DNA of 64,000 nt, taken from Flaveria trinervia (lineage: Eukaryota > Streptophyta > Magnoliopsida > Asterales > Asteraceae). Below, piece after piece: positions 10,184 through 21,340 of the stretch. The position numbers were made by a program, and so were the translations under genes. Under the pieces are notes generated by a model. The model searched no databases. It had not been told where the DNA came from and saw nothing but the letters and a program-made list of their open reading frames with translations. Positions within the stretch are counted from its first letter, which is position 1; each line of letters opens with the position of its first letter. The stretch spans positions 41,683,701 through 41,747,700 of the forward strand of contig CM046451.1 in assembly GCA_025506515.1 (NCBI GenBank), given 5' to 3'.

Positions 10184-10915
10184 TGTAGATACATGTGTAT
10201 CTAGTTTAGGAACTTAATGTAAAATGTCTTTCATGTCTTACATATATGTAATTGAATGGGTATGAATGAAATGAAATGGGTGGTTGATGCTTATCATGAT
10301 TAATATTTCATTGTTTACTGTGTGATAACGCATACTGAACTAACTATATAGGTTTGAGGTTATTGTACATAGTTTTTAGTCAATAATGATAGAGAAACAT
10401 ATTCAAACTTAGTGTGAAGTTTTCATGCGAATGGACCATGCTAATGGACCATACACATGAATACTTCATGCTAATGGACCAGTCACAAGACTGAACCAGG
10501 AGACTGGATCAGTTGCATGATTGAGACATAGATTGACTTGGTCGCACGACTGGACCTTCAGTCATGCAGATAGGTCAACCGCATGCTTCAGTCGCACGAC
10601 TGAACCGTGCTAATGGTTCAGTCGTACGAATGACAAACACTAACCTATAAATACCACCTAACTCATGGAAAAACATAACAATTCGAATACCTACGCACAT
10701 AATCATACCCTAGCCATCCAGAGACTCAAGAAAACATGTACCAACTTCATAGATCACAGTTGATCATGTTCTAATCATTCATAATGTTTCATTAATCGTT
10801 AGATTGATTAACTGTGTTCTCCCTGATTGGATTGCAATTCAAATAGGATTCTGCACAATTTGAGTTGGTATATGCGCAGAATCAGTTAGTACTCCGTACA
10901 TACACGGTCCTAACA
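10184..10915 (+). repeat. 3' LTR of Cop2 (732 bp)
   Basis: Starts TGTAGATACATG and ends GGTCCTAACA, matching the Cop6 LTRs in reverse complement (TGTTGATACATG to CCTAACA). It contains the palindromic CGCACGA motif cluster (10430-10635) followed by a TATA box. It lies between the accessory ORF and Cop1 sequence. Confidence 0.85.
10646..10653 (+). promoter_or_regulatory. TATA box in the Cop2 LTR
   Basis: TATAAATA is followed by cc, directly downstream of the motif cluster. The same TATAAATAC arrangement is conserved in both Cop6 LTRs, which marks the likely U3/R promoter. Confidence 0.6.
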
Positions 10916-12302
10916 AAATTCCAACTCAGAGGCTCCACAACCATATAAAGAAGCTTCCAATGTAGAAGAAAATGGTGGTTGTGATAGTGATCAAGAATTT
11001 CTTGATGCTGACAACCACTCCATAGAAGACAACATCAATGATGTCACACACTCTTTGGATCAAGTCTCTCTTGATAAGTGTGACGATGTGGTGGGAGAAA
11101 CATCAATGCCAAATCTAAATTTCTCTAATTTAGATCTCTCTCAGTAACTTGTTGTGATCCCTTAGCTAAGTATCCATAAGTCTCATCCCACCACAAACAT
11201 TATTGGTAATGTTGACATAGGGGTAAGATCAAGAGGACAAACCCATGAAGCAAATGTTTGTCTTCACTCTTGTTTATTATCTCAGATAGAGCCCAAGAAG
11301 ATTGATGAGGCTCTAAAGGATGGAAGTTGGGTTGAAGCTATGCAAGAGGAGCTGCTTCAATTCAAAAGGCAGAAGGTTTGGAACCTATGTCCTCTTCCTC
11401 ATAGGAAGACACTATAGGAACCAAATAGGTATTTAGGAATAAGAAGGATGATAGAGGACTTGTCATCAAAAATAAAGCTAGACTAGTTGTTCAAGGGTAC
11501 ACACAAGAAGAAGATTGTCTACACTGATGTCTTTGCTCCTGTAGCAAGACTGGAAGCTGTTAGGATATTCTTGGCTTTTGCTGCATCCAAAAACTTCAAG
11601 TTCTATCAACTTGATGTCAAGTGTGATTTTCTCTATAAGGTAATTGATGAAGAGGTGTATGTCAAACAACACCTGGTTTTGTAGATCCTGATAACCCTGA
11701 TTATGTCTGCAAGCTTGATAAAACTCTTTATGGGCTGCACCAAGCCAAGGAAGTGGTATGAGACTCTATCTCAGTATCTCTGCAAGCATGGATACAGAAG
11801 GGGTACTATAAATGGAACTCTCTTCATCAAAGGAAAAAGAAATGACTTGATGCTAGTTCAAGTATATGTAGATGACATCATCTTTGGTTCAACTAATCCA
11901 AGGCTCTACAAAGACTTTGAGAAGCTGATAAAGGACAAATTTGAAATGAGCACCATGGGGGAACTCATTTCTTTCTGGGAATTCAAGTGAAGCAAGTTGA
12001 AGATGGCATCTTGATAAGTCAGTCAAAGTATGTTCTGAACATACTCAAAGGTTCAACATGATTGCTTGTAAGATTGCTAAGACACCCATAGCAAGAAACC
12101 ACTTCCTTGGGCCTGATCTTGAGGGGAGTGTGTGGATGAACACCTTTATAGGGCTATGATTGGGTCTCTTATGTATCTTACAGCTAGTAGGCTGATATCA
12201 TGTTTGCCATATGTATTTGTACCAGATATCAAGCCAACCCCAAGATGTCACATCTTATCACTGCCAAGAGAATTCTAAGATACCTCAAAGGTGCCTTAAC
12301 AC
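10916..12302 (+). pseudogene. Cop1 pol: integrase C-terminal linker and reverse transcriptase (5' part)
   Basis: From 10916 an acidic linker is read, followed by the reverse transcriptase start WVEAMQEELLQFKRQKVW (about 11328), FAPVARLEAVRIFLAFAA (about 11530), FYQLDVKCDFL, KWYETLSQYL and the catalytic YVDD at 11865-11876, then LGPDLEGS-like and ARRPDI-like parts up to the start of RNase H. The frame is broken by several indels and stops (for example near 11410, 11500, 11685 and 11990). The piece ends at KGALT where Cop3 is inserted; the same sentence resumes at 20342. Confidence 0.85.
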
Positions 12303-12607
12303 TAAAAGATTTGATCTGCCCAAGATTCATATTAAATTGATGTGGCTAGTGTGATATGATCCAAGTCGGGTCATACCCAATAACAAGCCAAACAAACACC
12401 GAAAGAAAATTTATTTGTTGATAAGATCATACAAATAATAAGTGACACCAATTTAGAAAATTGGATTTTCTAAATTATTGCTTTTGTAGATGAACATTAT
12501 TATATGTATTAATTTGTTCATGAGGGATTATTTGTTCATTGTTTAAATTAGTTAAAGAATGACAAATAACATATGTATTGTGTTATAAAATTAAAGTGGT
12601 TCAATTT

Positions 12608-12615
12608 TATAAAAG
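12608..12615 (+). promoter_or_regulatory. TATA box candidate in the Cop3 5' LTR
   Basis: TATAAAAG lies in the middle of the LTR, about 180 bases upstream of the CT run. It is repeated at 19721-19728 in the 3' LTR. Confidence 0.5.
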
Positions 12616-12793
12616 GGTTGATTACTAGTGTATTCCTTTAAAAAGGATTAATTTGAATTTTGGTGAGAAAAAGGGGAGCCATTCGGCCGCCCCTTTATGT
12701 ATGTCTTGGGAATGCCTTTTATTGTTCCAAGCACATGCATTAGCTTCCTAATCAATTCATTTTTTAACACACACACTCAACCTACACAAGAGA

Positions 12794-12817
12794 CTCTCTC
12801 TCTCTCTCTCTCTCTCT
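12794..12817. repeat. (CT)n microsatellite in the Cop3 5' LTR
   Basis: About 12 uninterrupted CT units. The 3' LTR has a slightly longer run at 19903-19928. Confidence 0.9.
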
Positions 12818-13233
12818 TTCAAGATTTTCGGATTTGAACAAGAGAAGAAGGATTTTCAGCTTCAAGTTTTGGTTCTTGGCTGAAAAACTTCACTAGGAAG
12901 AGAGACTACAACTTGGTGTTCAATCCTAGCAAAGAGAGTGTTTTGCACGTGCTTGGGGTATCATCTTCTTGAGGATTGCTTGTTGGAATCTAGCCTTCAA
13001 GATCATCACCATCCTTCTCATCTTAAAGCTCGGGTTAAGTAGCTACAAAGGTTGTAGTTCCTTGATTTTTGTTGTTTACATTTGTATGCATTATGTATAA
13101 AGATCCATGGCTTGGGGTTATTATAAAATGGGTTTTATAATCAGATCTTAATATGTTTCAAAATATTATTCCGCTGCGTTTTCATATAATCATGTTGTAT
13201 GAAGCTTTGATAAACATGTTAAAATCCCAACAA

Positions 13234-13248
13234 TGGCATCAAGAGCCA
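13234..13248 (+). other. Primer-binding site of Cop3
   Basis: TGGCATCAAGAGCCA lies one base after the LTR. It resembles the plant initiator tRNA-Met complement (TGGTATCAGAGCC) with one substitution and one extra base. Confidence 0.75.
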
Positions 13249-14653
13249 CTTATACATATGCATACATGTATTACACTTTGCTTTCTTTTGGACAGCCCAA
13301 ACCGTGGGTTTAAGGGGCTATTTTGGTGCCCCTTTTGATGTTTTAAAGATGCTATATTATGCATATTAGGATCTTTAAAACTCTAGTTTATAAGATTATT
13401 GTTTGCTTGGACTAAACCCATTTGTTCTTGTTTATGTTGGCCAAAAACATGGGTTTTAAGGGGCTGCCAAAATCGACTTCTTATGTATGTTTGGATATAT
13501 TGTTGTTGTTTATGCATAACAAAGCCTAGACCACTTGGATTGTATGATTGATCGTCATGTTGTATTCATTTGGGCATGTAATAATTTAATTTTGTTTCAA
13601 GTCTAGTCTTGTAATTTATTTATTCACATGGTTTGTAATAAATAGATTAGGAGTTTATCTTTACTAGTAAAATGTATTAGGATACATATCTTGTAAGGAA
13701 GCTCAAGATCAAGACTTGAAGAAAAGATGGACAAAGAGGATGCTTGAAGTTATGGATTCAAGTGGGAGTCCTTTTTGGGTCAACCATGTGTCATGTTCTT
13801 AACCCTTAGGACAAGACCATTTGACACACTTGTTTTGGCTAAACAAGTGTGCTCAACTTTGTATGCTTTGTTATGCATATTTGAATGTTTTGTTTAATGT
13901 TTGGTTGAATGCATATGATGATGTTTGTTTTGAATATTTGGATGTGATTAACAAACCATCAACTAAAACAAACTATAAACAAGTAATTGGTTCTCAAATC
14001 ATTAAGCAAAATTCAATGGTTCTACAAAAGGAATTAATGGTTTGCAAAATAAAATGGGTTTTATTCATAAGAACCAATAGGGTACCATATGGTTGAATGC
14101 ATACAATCATATGGTACATAGACTTCTTAACAAGAATTGTGAAATCGTATATCCCTTTTGAAAAACAAGTTAAACACCATCCTTTTTCACAACACTTAGG
14201 TTACTTGCAAACTCTTAGTGGGATAAAGGTCACCTAACCACTTTGAGGGAACTTGTAATTTGAGGTGAGAATACCATGTTTGTGGATAAAGGTCACCTAA
14301 CCACTTATATAGTAAACTCACACGTGTGTGTAAGTAGGACGACTTGATTTGTAAAATATATTGAATGGATCACCTAAAATATGTTTTATAAAAGGTGTTG
14401 ATGGGATAAACATGCCGTGATAAACATATGATGTTTAAACGATCCCATACCACTAGAAGTTGCAATAGGTTGCAATTGTCATTATGACTACCTTGTTTTA
14501 TTTGAATAATGGGATAAGGTCACCTAACCAATATTTAAATATAACGTTGGATTCTAAAATTTTTTTTTAATAGTCTATGAGACATAAAGGGTATTAATAA
14601 ATGAAATATAATTATCAACGATTACTAAAATAGAACTTTGTAACATCTTGTAG
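13249..14653 (+). other. Untranslated leader of Cop3 with repeated GGTCACCTAACCA phrase
   Basis: About 1.4 kb without a credible ORF; those at 13153-13338 and 13821-14096 match nothing I know. The phrase GGATAAAGGTCACCTAACCA occurs at 14221-14240 and 14284-14303, and with one base missing at 14512-14530. A long T run lies near 14563. The leader could hold packaging signals, but nothing in the sequence proves it. Confidence 0.65.
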
Positions 14654-15600
14654 ATGGCCGACAACAACAACGCTAATAATGATGTACCAAACCAGAACAA
14701 CCAATCCCTAAGGGCGATTCTTCAAAGGGATCGTCTAACACCTAACAATTTCATGGATTGGTACCGCAACTTGAGAATTGTTCTCAAGCAAGAAAAGCGG
14801 GCCTATATCCTTGATGATCCCATCCCCGATGAACCTAACGAGGAGGATGTGGAAGCCTATAATGATTGGGTTAGATATGTGGAGGACTCCATCCAGGTCT
14901 CTTGTCTAATGTTGGCAAGTATGACACCCGAACTCCAAAAGGAGTATGAGCTCCATGGAGCCTATGACATGATCACTCAGCTGCGGGAAACGTTCCAAAC
15001 AAGCTAGAGTGGAGCGCTTCGAAACGGTTCGAGCGCTTCATGCATGTCGGATGGAGGAATCCCAATCAGTTTCATCTTATGTTCTTAAGATGAAAAGCCA
15101 CATCGACCGCCTTCAAAGGCTGAACTGTCCCGTCTCAAAGGAGTTGGCCACGGATTTGATCCTTAATGGCCTAACTAAAAGGTTTGAGGCATTCGTCATG
15201 AATTACAACATGAACGGATGGGACAAGAGCATAAATGAACTTCATTCGATGCTCAAATCAGCTGAGGTGGGAATGGGTAAAAGGGTTTTACCCGTTCTCA
15301 CCATTAATGAAGGTGGGAGAAGGAGAAGGTCTCTACCCCTCCAAAGCAACTGTTGCCAAAGGAAAGGGGGCACGTTGGGAAAGGGGAAGATGGTTGTTAG
15401 GGCGGAACCTCCAAAACCCAAGGAGAAGAAGCAAAAGGTTGCTGTGAACGACCCATGCTTCAAATGTGGTGAGATAGGGCATTGGATGAGAAATTGTCCA
15501 GTCTATCTCAAAGAGTTGAGAGAAAAGAGGGATGCGGGGCAAACCTCAGGTATAATATACATGATACATATAGAATTAAATGTTATTTCTTCTAACACAT
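14654..15600 (+). pseudogene. Cop3 gag (capsid and CCHC zinc knuckle)
   Basis: ATG at 14654 with MADNNNANN. The N-terminal gag landmark FMDWYRNLRIVLKQEKRAY follows, then a UBN2-type region (LHACRMEESQSVSSYVLKMK), and a zinc knuckle of the CX2CX4HX4C type, CFKCGEIGHWMRNC, at about 15458-15499. The frame shifts near 15005, so the protein is split into two ORFs (14654-15007 and 15009-15686). The domains are otherwise complete, so the shift may be recent or a sequencing error. Gag forms the virus-like particle and binds the element RNA. Confidence 0.9.
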
Positions 15601-17110
15601 GGGTATTAGATACCGGATGTGAACTCACATTTGCAATTTGTTGCAGGGGTTCAAAAGAAATGAGCATTATGAGAAAGGGGAAATAAGTCTCTTCATGGGC
15701 AATGGTGCAAAGGTTCATGTGGAAGCCCAAGGAGACTACATTTTGAAACTTCCAAATGGTTTGGAAGTTATTTTAAGTAATGTATTATATGCTCCTAGTT
15801 TGACTAGGAACATAATTTCTGTTTCCCGTTTAAGACAATATGATTATGATTTCAAGTTTGTTGACAATGATATTCATGTTTCTTTAAATCATGTATTTTA
15901 TTTTAAGTTATACCTTGTAATGGTATTTATGAATTGGTTCATGAAAACGCAACATATGATAGCTCAATATACCAAGCAACCACCAAAAAACTTAAATGGA
16001 TTTGAGTGATACCTACCTTTGGCATTGTCGTCTTGGTCATATAAACAAGAAACGCATACAAACACTTCAAAAGAATGGTCTTTTAAAAACAAATGAATGT
16101 GATTCATTTGATGTATGTGAATCTTGTTTACAAGGAAAAATGACTAAGGCACCCTTTAGGGAACTAACGAAGGGCAAAAGATTTATTAGGTATCATACAT
16201 TCGGATGTATGTGGTCCTTTTAAGCCAATGACTAGGAATGGTGAAAGATACTTCATTACCTTTACCGACGATTATAGTCGCTATGGTACGTATTATTAAG
16301 ACACAAAGATGAAGCTTTTGAAATGTTCAAAATCTTCAAGAATGAAGTAGAAAATCAACTCAACAAATCAATTAAAGTTCTCCGCACCGATAGGGGTGGT
16401 GAATACCTAAGTGATGTTTTTCAAGATCATATTAGGAGTTGTGGGATTGTCTCACAACTCACTCCACCTGGAACACACACACATAATGGTGTGTCTGAGA
16501 GGAGGAATCGAACCTTATTGGATATGGTCCGATCTATGATGGCTAGAAGCACATTGCCTCTATCATTTTAGGGTTTCGCTTTGCTCTCCGCGGCTCGTAT
16601 TCTGAATATGGCCCCAACCAAGAAGGTGGAAAGGACACCTTTGAGATATGGCATGGAAGAGTTCCATCCCTATCATACTTAAGGGTTTGGGGTTGTGAGG
16701 CTTATGTTAAGACTCCCACCCCAAACAAATTAGAAGTCCGATCCACCAAGTGTATCTTTGTTGGATATCCTAGAGATTCTATGGGATATTATTTCTATGA
16801 TCCACTGGAACAAAAGGTGTTTGTTTCCAGAAAGGGTGAGTTCTTAGAAGCCAAGTTCCTTATGGAAGGAGCTAGTAGTAGAACAGTGGATCTTGAGGAG
16901 GAACAAGAACCACAGCCTAATACACGTTTGGTTGAAACTAGCACTCAACATGAGGATGTTGAGGATGATCAAGCGGTTGATCAATACACACAAAACGTTC
17001 GCAGAAGTGGTAGAACAAGTATCCACCTGAAAGATATGGATTTTTTATGGATGGATGCTACGTGGTTGACTCTGATGAACCAACCATATCATGATGCAGT
17101 GTCCAATTTG
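15580..17110 (+). pseudogene. Cop3 pol: protease and integrase
   Basis: The aspartic protease motif WVLDTGC lies at about 15600. YLWHCRLGHINKKR with CESCLQGKM (16008-16140) is the pre-integrase zinc-binding domain. The integrase core has DDYSR (about 16268), RTDRGGEY (about 16384) and SERRNRTL (about 16495), so the three acidic residues are present. The C-terminal GKLRVWGCEAY-like part and GYYFYDP follow. Frames shift several times between 15660 and 16790, and a stop lies at 16569. The product would cleave the polyprotein and insert element DNA. Confidence 0.9.
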
Positions 17111-18170
17111 GATTGTGACAAATGGCTTGAGGCCATGAACGTTGAGATGCAATCCATGTATGACAATCAAGTTTGGGAACTTGTTGTACCACCTCCTAAT
17201 TCCAAAGTAGTTGGAAGTAAGTGGGTTTTCCAGAAGAAAACGATATGCATGGAAACTTGGATACTTACAAAGCTAGACTTGTAGCAAAGGGTTTCACTCA
17301 AACTCAAGGGGTTGATTTTGATGAAACCTTCTCACCTGTTGCAATGCTTAAGTCTATAAGGATATTGTTTGCCATAGCAGCTCATTATGATTATGAGATT
17401 GGCAAATGGATGTCAAAACCGCATTCCTAAATGGATATCTTGAGGAAGATGTCTATATGGTTCAGCCTGAAGGTTTTGTCAATCCAAAACATCCTAACAA
17501 AGTATGCAAGTTAAAGAAATCAATCTATGGATTGAAACAAGCATCGAGAAGTTGGAATCACCGTTTTGATGATGAAGTAAGGAAATTTGGCTTCATCAAA
17601 AACGCTGATGAGGCTTGTGTGTATAAGAAGGCTAGTGGGAGCACAATAACCTTCTTAGTATTGTATGTCGATATACTACTATTTGGAAATGACATTCCAA
17701 CTTTGGAAGGTGTAAAAACCTGGCTTGGAAGTTGTTTTTCCATTAAGGATCTTGGTGAGGCCACCTATATTCTGGGAATAAAGATCTATAGGGATAGATC
17801 TAGGCGGCTGATAGGTTTGAATCAAAGTGCATACATTGACAAAATCTTGAAAAGGTTCAAAATGGAAAACTCTAAGAAAGGTACTGTACCTATTCAAAGA
17901 GGGACAATATTGAGTATGACTCAATGTCCAAGCTCGAAGGAGGAGCAAAATAGAATGAAGGCAATCCCATATGCATCTGCTATAGGATCCATCATGTATG
18001 CAATGATATGCACTAGACCAGATGTGTCATGCGCTTTGAGCATGACAAGTAGATACCAGCAAAATCCTGGTGATAGTCATTGGATGGCTGTCAAGAACAT
18101 TCTGAAATACCTAAGGAGGACTAAGGACATGTTCTTGATCTACGGGTCTGGTGAAGAGGAACTCGTAGTA
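17111..18170 (+). pseudogene. Cop3 pol: reverse transcriptase with defective YVDD box
   Basis: Landmarks are KWLEAMNVEMQSM (about 17120), GSKWVFQKK, RLVAKGFTQTQGVDFDETFSP, MDVKTAFLNGYLEEDVYMVQPEGF (17406 onward) and YGLKQASRSW. The box that should be YVDD reads YVDI at about 17667-17678, as if one GAT codon were deleted, which removes a catalytic aspartate. Frames shift near 17260 and 17400; from 17406 to 18356 the frame is open. Such an enzyme would not be expected to polymerise. Confidence 0.9.
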
Positions 18171-18652
18171 AAAGGTTACACGGATGCGAGTTTCCAAACC
18201 GATCGAGATGATTCACGATCTCAATCAGGGTACATCTTTATTCTAAATGGCGGAGCTGTTTCTTGGAAAAGCTCAAAGCAAGAAGTCGTAGCGTTGTCCA
18301 CTACAGAGTCAGATATGTCGCCGCTTCAATGGCAGCACAGGAAGCTGCATGGCTGAAGAAATTCATAGCCGACCTAGGGGTAGTCCCTTCCATTCAGGAT
18401 CCCCTAGAGATCTTTTGTGACAACGAAGGTGCGATTGCTCAAATCAAGGAACCTCGTGCTCATCAAAAGACTCGGCACATTGAACGGAGATTCAACTACA
18501 TAAGGGATGAAGTTGAAAAGGGAAAGATATGTATTCGCAAAGTCCACACTGATAAAAACATTGCGGATCCACTCACAAAACTCCTTGAAAAGGCAAAGCA
18601 TGAAGGTCATGCTTGTGCCATGGGACTTAGATATTCTAGTGACTGGGTTTAA
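18171..18652 (+). pseudogene. Cop3 pol: RNase H and pol C-terminus
   Basis: Reads KGYTDASFQTDRDDSRSQSG, VSWKSSKQEVVALSTTESD, then after a one-base shift (about 18320) EAAWLKKFIADLGV, IFCDNEGAIAQIKEPRAHQK and NIADPLTKLLEKAKHEGH. The catalytic Asp and Glu positions of the family are visible (YTDAS, TTES, CDNEG, IADP). The stop at 18650-18652 ends pol. Confidence 0.9.
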
Positions 18653-19405
18653 TGTTGTACTTTATATTTGAATATTGGAACTTATGTTATTGACTTAATT
18701 ACATGTTATAATATTCATTTGTTCTTCTATTTTAGCATGTTTAAATCCGTGAATAAATAAGTTATTCTAAACGTTCGTAGTCGATCATACTTGTGGGAAC
18801 AATTATGAATGTAAGACTATAATGAACTTGGATTGGTTGATATTCATAAGGTATGAATATAGAGCAAGGTTGCTAGCAAGGTTCATTGATATCTATGGGA
18901 TATAGATATTGGACTGACCCGCACTCAATTATTTCTGCATGGAATCCTTGTGATTAGTCATAAGAAATATTGAGTAAAGGCGAATATCATAGTATCCTCA
19001 GACCTGAGATACATATTGGTCTTGATATTCACCGAATATTGTATTTTGACTTAGTACTTTGCTGTTCTGAAATATTGGCAGTACATAAGGCTGAGTTCGG
19101 GTATGATACGAAGTGATTGTGAGAGACGTATGTAGTCAAGATGGGATTTGTTCCTCTTATTCGTTGAGAGTTAGATGTCTAAGGCCTATTAAAGTTAAAT
19201 CATCAGAGAATGACAATTCTGTGTCTCTTGGATTTAACATGACATCTGAACAAAAGGATAAATGATTAGTTCACCTAAAACATATTCAAGTAAGGTACTT
19301 GAAAAGGATGATGTTATTGAATGGCACTTAGTCATATACATTAGGGGTAGCAAACCGTTGCTAGGCGTTATTTGCTGCTTGCATCAATCTACTATGAATC
19401 TTGTG
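18653..19405 (+). other. 3' untranslated region of Cop3
   Basis: Non-coding stretch of about 750 bases between the RNase H stop and the polypurine tract. I see no ORF, no strong repeat and no accessory gene, unlike the other copia elements of this window. Confidence 0.75.
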
Positions 19406-19417
19406 CAAGTGGGAGAT
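19406..19417 (+). other. Polypurine tract of Cop3
   Basis: CAAGTGGGAGAT lies directly before the 3' LTR start TAAAAG. Confidence 0.75.
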
Positions 19418-20336
19418 TAAAAGATTTGATCTGCCCAAGATTCATATTAAATTGATGTGGCTAGTGTGATATGATCCAAGTCGGGTCATACCCAATAACA
19501 AGCCAAACAAACACCGAAAGAAAATTATTTGTTGATAAGATCATACAAATAATAAGTGACACCAATTTAGAAAATTGGATTTTCTAAATTATTGCTTTTG
19601 TAGATGAACATTATATATGTATTAATTTGTTCATGAGGGATTATTTGTTCATTGTTTAAATTAGTTAAAGAATGACAAATAACATATGTATTGTGTTATA
19701 AAATTAAAGTGGTTCAATTTTATAAAAGGGTGATTACTAGTGTATTCCTTTAAAAAGGATTAATTGAATTTTGGTGAGAAAAAGGGGAGCCATTCGGCCG
19801 CCCCTTTATGTATGTCTTGGGAATGCCTTTTATTGTTCCAAGCACATGCATTAGCTCCTAATCATTCATTTTTTAACACACACACTCAACCTACACAAGA
19901 GACTCTCTCTCTCTCTCTCTCTCTCTCTTTCAAGATTTTCGGATTTGAACAAGAGAAGAAGGATTTTCAGCTTCAAGTTTTGGTTCTTGGCTGAAAAACT
20001 TCACTAGGAAGAGAGACTACAACTTGGTGTTCAATCCTAGCAAAGAGAGGTGTTTTGCACGTGCTTGGGGTATCATCTTCTTGAGGATTGCTTGTTGGAA
20101 TCTAGCCTTCAAGATCATCACATCCTTCTCATCTAAAGCTCGGGTTAAGTAGCTACAAAGGTGTAGTTCCTTGATTTTTGTTGTTTACATTTGTATGCAT
20201 TATGTATAAAGATCCATGGCTTGGGGTTATTAAAAAGGGTTTATAATCAGATCTTATATGTTTCAAAATATTATTCCGCTGCGTTTTCATATAAATCATG
20301 TTGTAGAAGCTTTGATAAACATGTTAAAATCCAACA
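19418..20336 (+). repeat. 3' LTR of Cop3 (919 bp)
   Basis: Matches 12303-13232 almost perfectly. The differences are about fifteen one- or two-base indels (mostly missing bases in this copy, in or near short homopolymers) and hardly any substitutions. TATA candidate at 19721-19728; CT run at 19903-19928. The right target duplicate AACAC follows at 20337. Confidence 0.92.
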
Positions 20337-20471
20337 AACACTTGGCCTTTGGTATCCCAAGGAACTCTGACTTCAATCTGTATGCATATACTGACAGTGA
20401 TTATGGTGGCTATAATAAACTTGCAAAGTGTAGAATATGGGGATGTTAATTTCTTGCTGGAAGGGTTGTCT
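20337..20471 (+). pseudogene. Cop1 RNase H fragment between Cop3 and Cop4
   Basis: Only 135 bases of host remain here, including both target duplicates (AACAC 20337-20341, TGTCT 20467-20471). They read LGLWYPRNSDFNLYAYTDSD and GG, the RNase H start with its first catalytic Asp, then AGRVV. The reading continues SWQCKKQ at 32951 after Cop4. Confidence 0.88.
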
Positions 20472-20671
20472 TGTTAGGATCTCAGCATCTAGTTTGATCA
20501 ATTAGATTGGATTTGCAGTGGAATGAGCCCACAAATTAACAAATTTAAACAAGAACACACGAAATTATCAATGAAACAGTGTTGTATAGAGAGAGAATTT
20601 CTGCCAAAAGGAATATATTCATTCAATACACGCTTCGGCTGGCTTGCGCACGTTACAATTAGGTCATCTTT

Positions 20672-20680
20672 CCTTTTATA
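20672..20680 (-). promoter_or_regulatory. TATA box in the Cop4 3' LTR
   Basis: TATAAAAGG on the minus strand; the same sequence is at 32248-32256 in the 5' LTR. In element orientation it lies downstream of the CAGCTG/ACTGAAG repeat block. Confidence 0.55.
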
Positions 20681-21057
20681 AGGAAGCTGACGTCAGCTGA
20701 TGTCACTTGACAGTGACATCTAACTGTTATTTAACTACTGAAAGTTAACACAACTACTGAAGATGTCAAACAGCTGACATCTTCTTACAAAAATACCAAG
20801 TGTAACTATCACTACAACTACTGAAAAGAAACTACTGAAACAACAACGACTGAAGAACAAGCTCTTCAGTCGTTTTACAAGTACTGAAATAGAAAAGAAA
20901 ACTACTGAAAGGAAAATCACCACAACTGAAGAATGCTTCTTCAGCTGTTGTGACAACTCTAAAGGCTTCAGTACTTGGACTTCTTGAACTTCAGTTGTTG
21001 TCATCAACTGATGTCTTCAGATGTTGTCTTCAGTCTTTGTACTTCAGCTGTTGATCT

Positions 21058-21340
21058 TCAGTACTTTAGTCTTCAGCTGTTGATCTTCAGACTTTGGTCT
21101 TCAGACTATTGAAGTCTTCAGTACTTTAGTCTTCAGCTGTTGATCTTCACTTTGGTCTTCAGCTATGAAGTCTTCAGTACTTTAGTCTTCAGCTGTTGAT
21201 CTTCAGACTTTGGTCTTCAGCTGTTAAAGTCTTCAGTACTTTAGTCTTCAGCTATTGATCTTCAGACTTTGGTCTTCAGCTGTTGAAGTCTTCAGTACTT
21301 TAGTCTTTAGCTGTTGATCTTCAGACTTTGTCAAACAGCT
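21058..21340. repeat. 59-bp tandem repeats in the Cop4 3' LTR (5 units)
   Basis: Each unit is built from cttcagtacttta, gtcttcagctgttga, tcttcagactttgg and tcttcagctgttgaagt. The unit is itself made of smaller CTTCAG phrases. Confidence 0.85.

Larger units (their letters stand above)
5228..10915 (+). mobile_element. Cop2: Ty1/copia (SIRE-like plan), 3' part with accessory ORF and 3' LTR
   Basis: Plus-strand element of the same family as Cop6: from 5228 to 10915 it matches the reverse complement of roughly 44950-39106 in order. It holds the end of the pol-accessory spacer, the accessory ORF in two exons, a polypurine tract and a 3' LTR. gag and pol are missing because Gyp1 cuts the element at 5227 and its left part lies outside the window. 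Its right end (CCTAACA at 10915) abuts Cop1 pol sequence, so Cop2 inserted into Cop1. The right flank is AAATT; the matching target duplicate is not in the window. Confidence 0.85.
12303..13232 (+). repeat. 5' LTR of Cop3 (930 bp)
   Basis: Starts TAAAAGATTTGATCTG and ends AAATCCCAACA. It is almost identical to 19418-20336. It contains a CT dinucleotide run at 12794-12817. The non-canonical TA...CA termini are fixed by the target duplication on both sides. Confidence 0.9.
12303..20336 (+). mobile_element. Cop3: complete Ty1/copia element, 8.0 kb
   Basis: Two direct LTRs (12303-13232 and 19418-20336) enclose a primer-binding site, a 1.4-kb leader, gag, protease, integrase, reverse transcriptase, RNase H, a 3' untranslated region and a polypurine tract, all on the plus strand. 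The flanks AACAC at 12298-12302 and 20337-20341 form an exact 5-bp target duplication, and Cop1 RNase H resumes in frame across it. It lacks the accessory ORF found in the other copia elements here, so it belongs to a different lineage. The LTRs begin TA instead of TG. The coding region is broken and one catalytic Asp of reverse transcriptase is missing. Confidence 0.95.
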
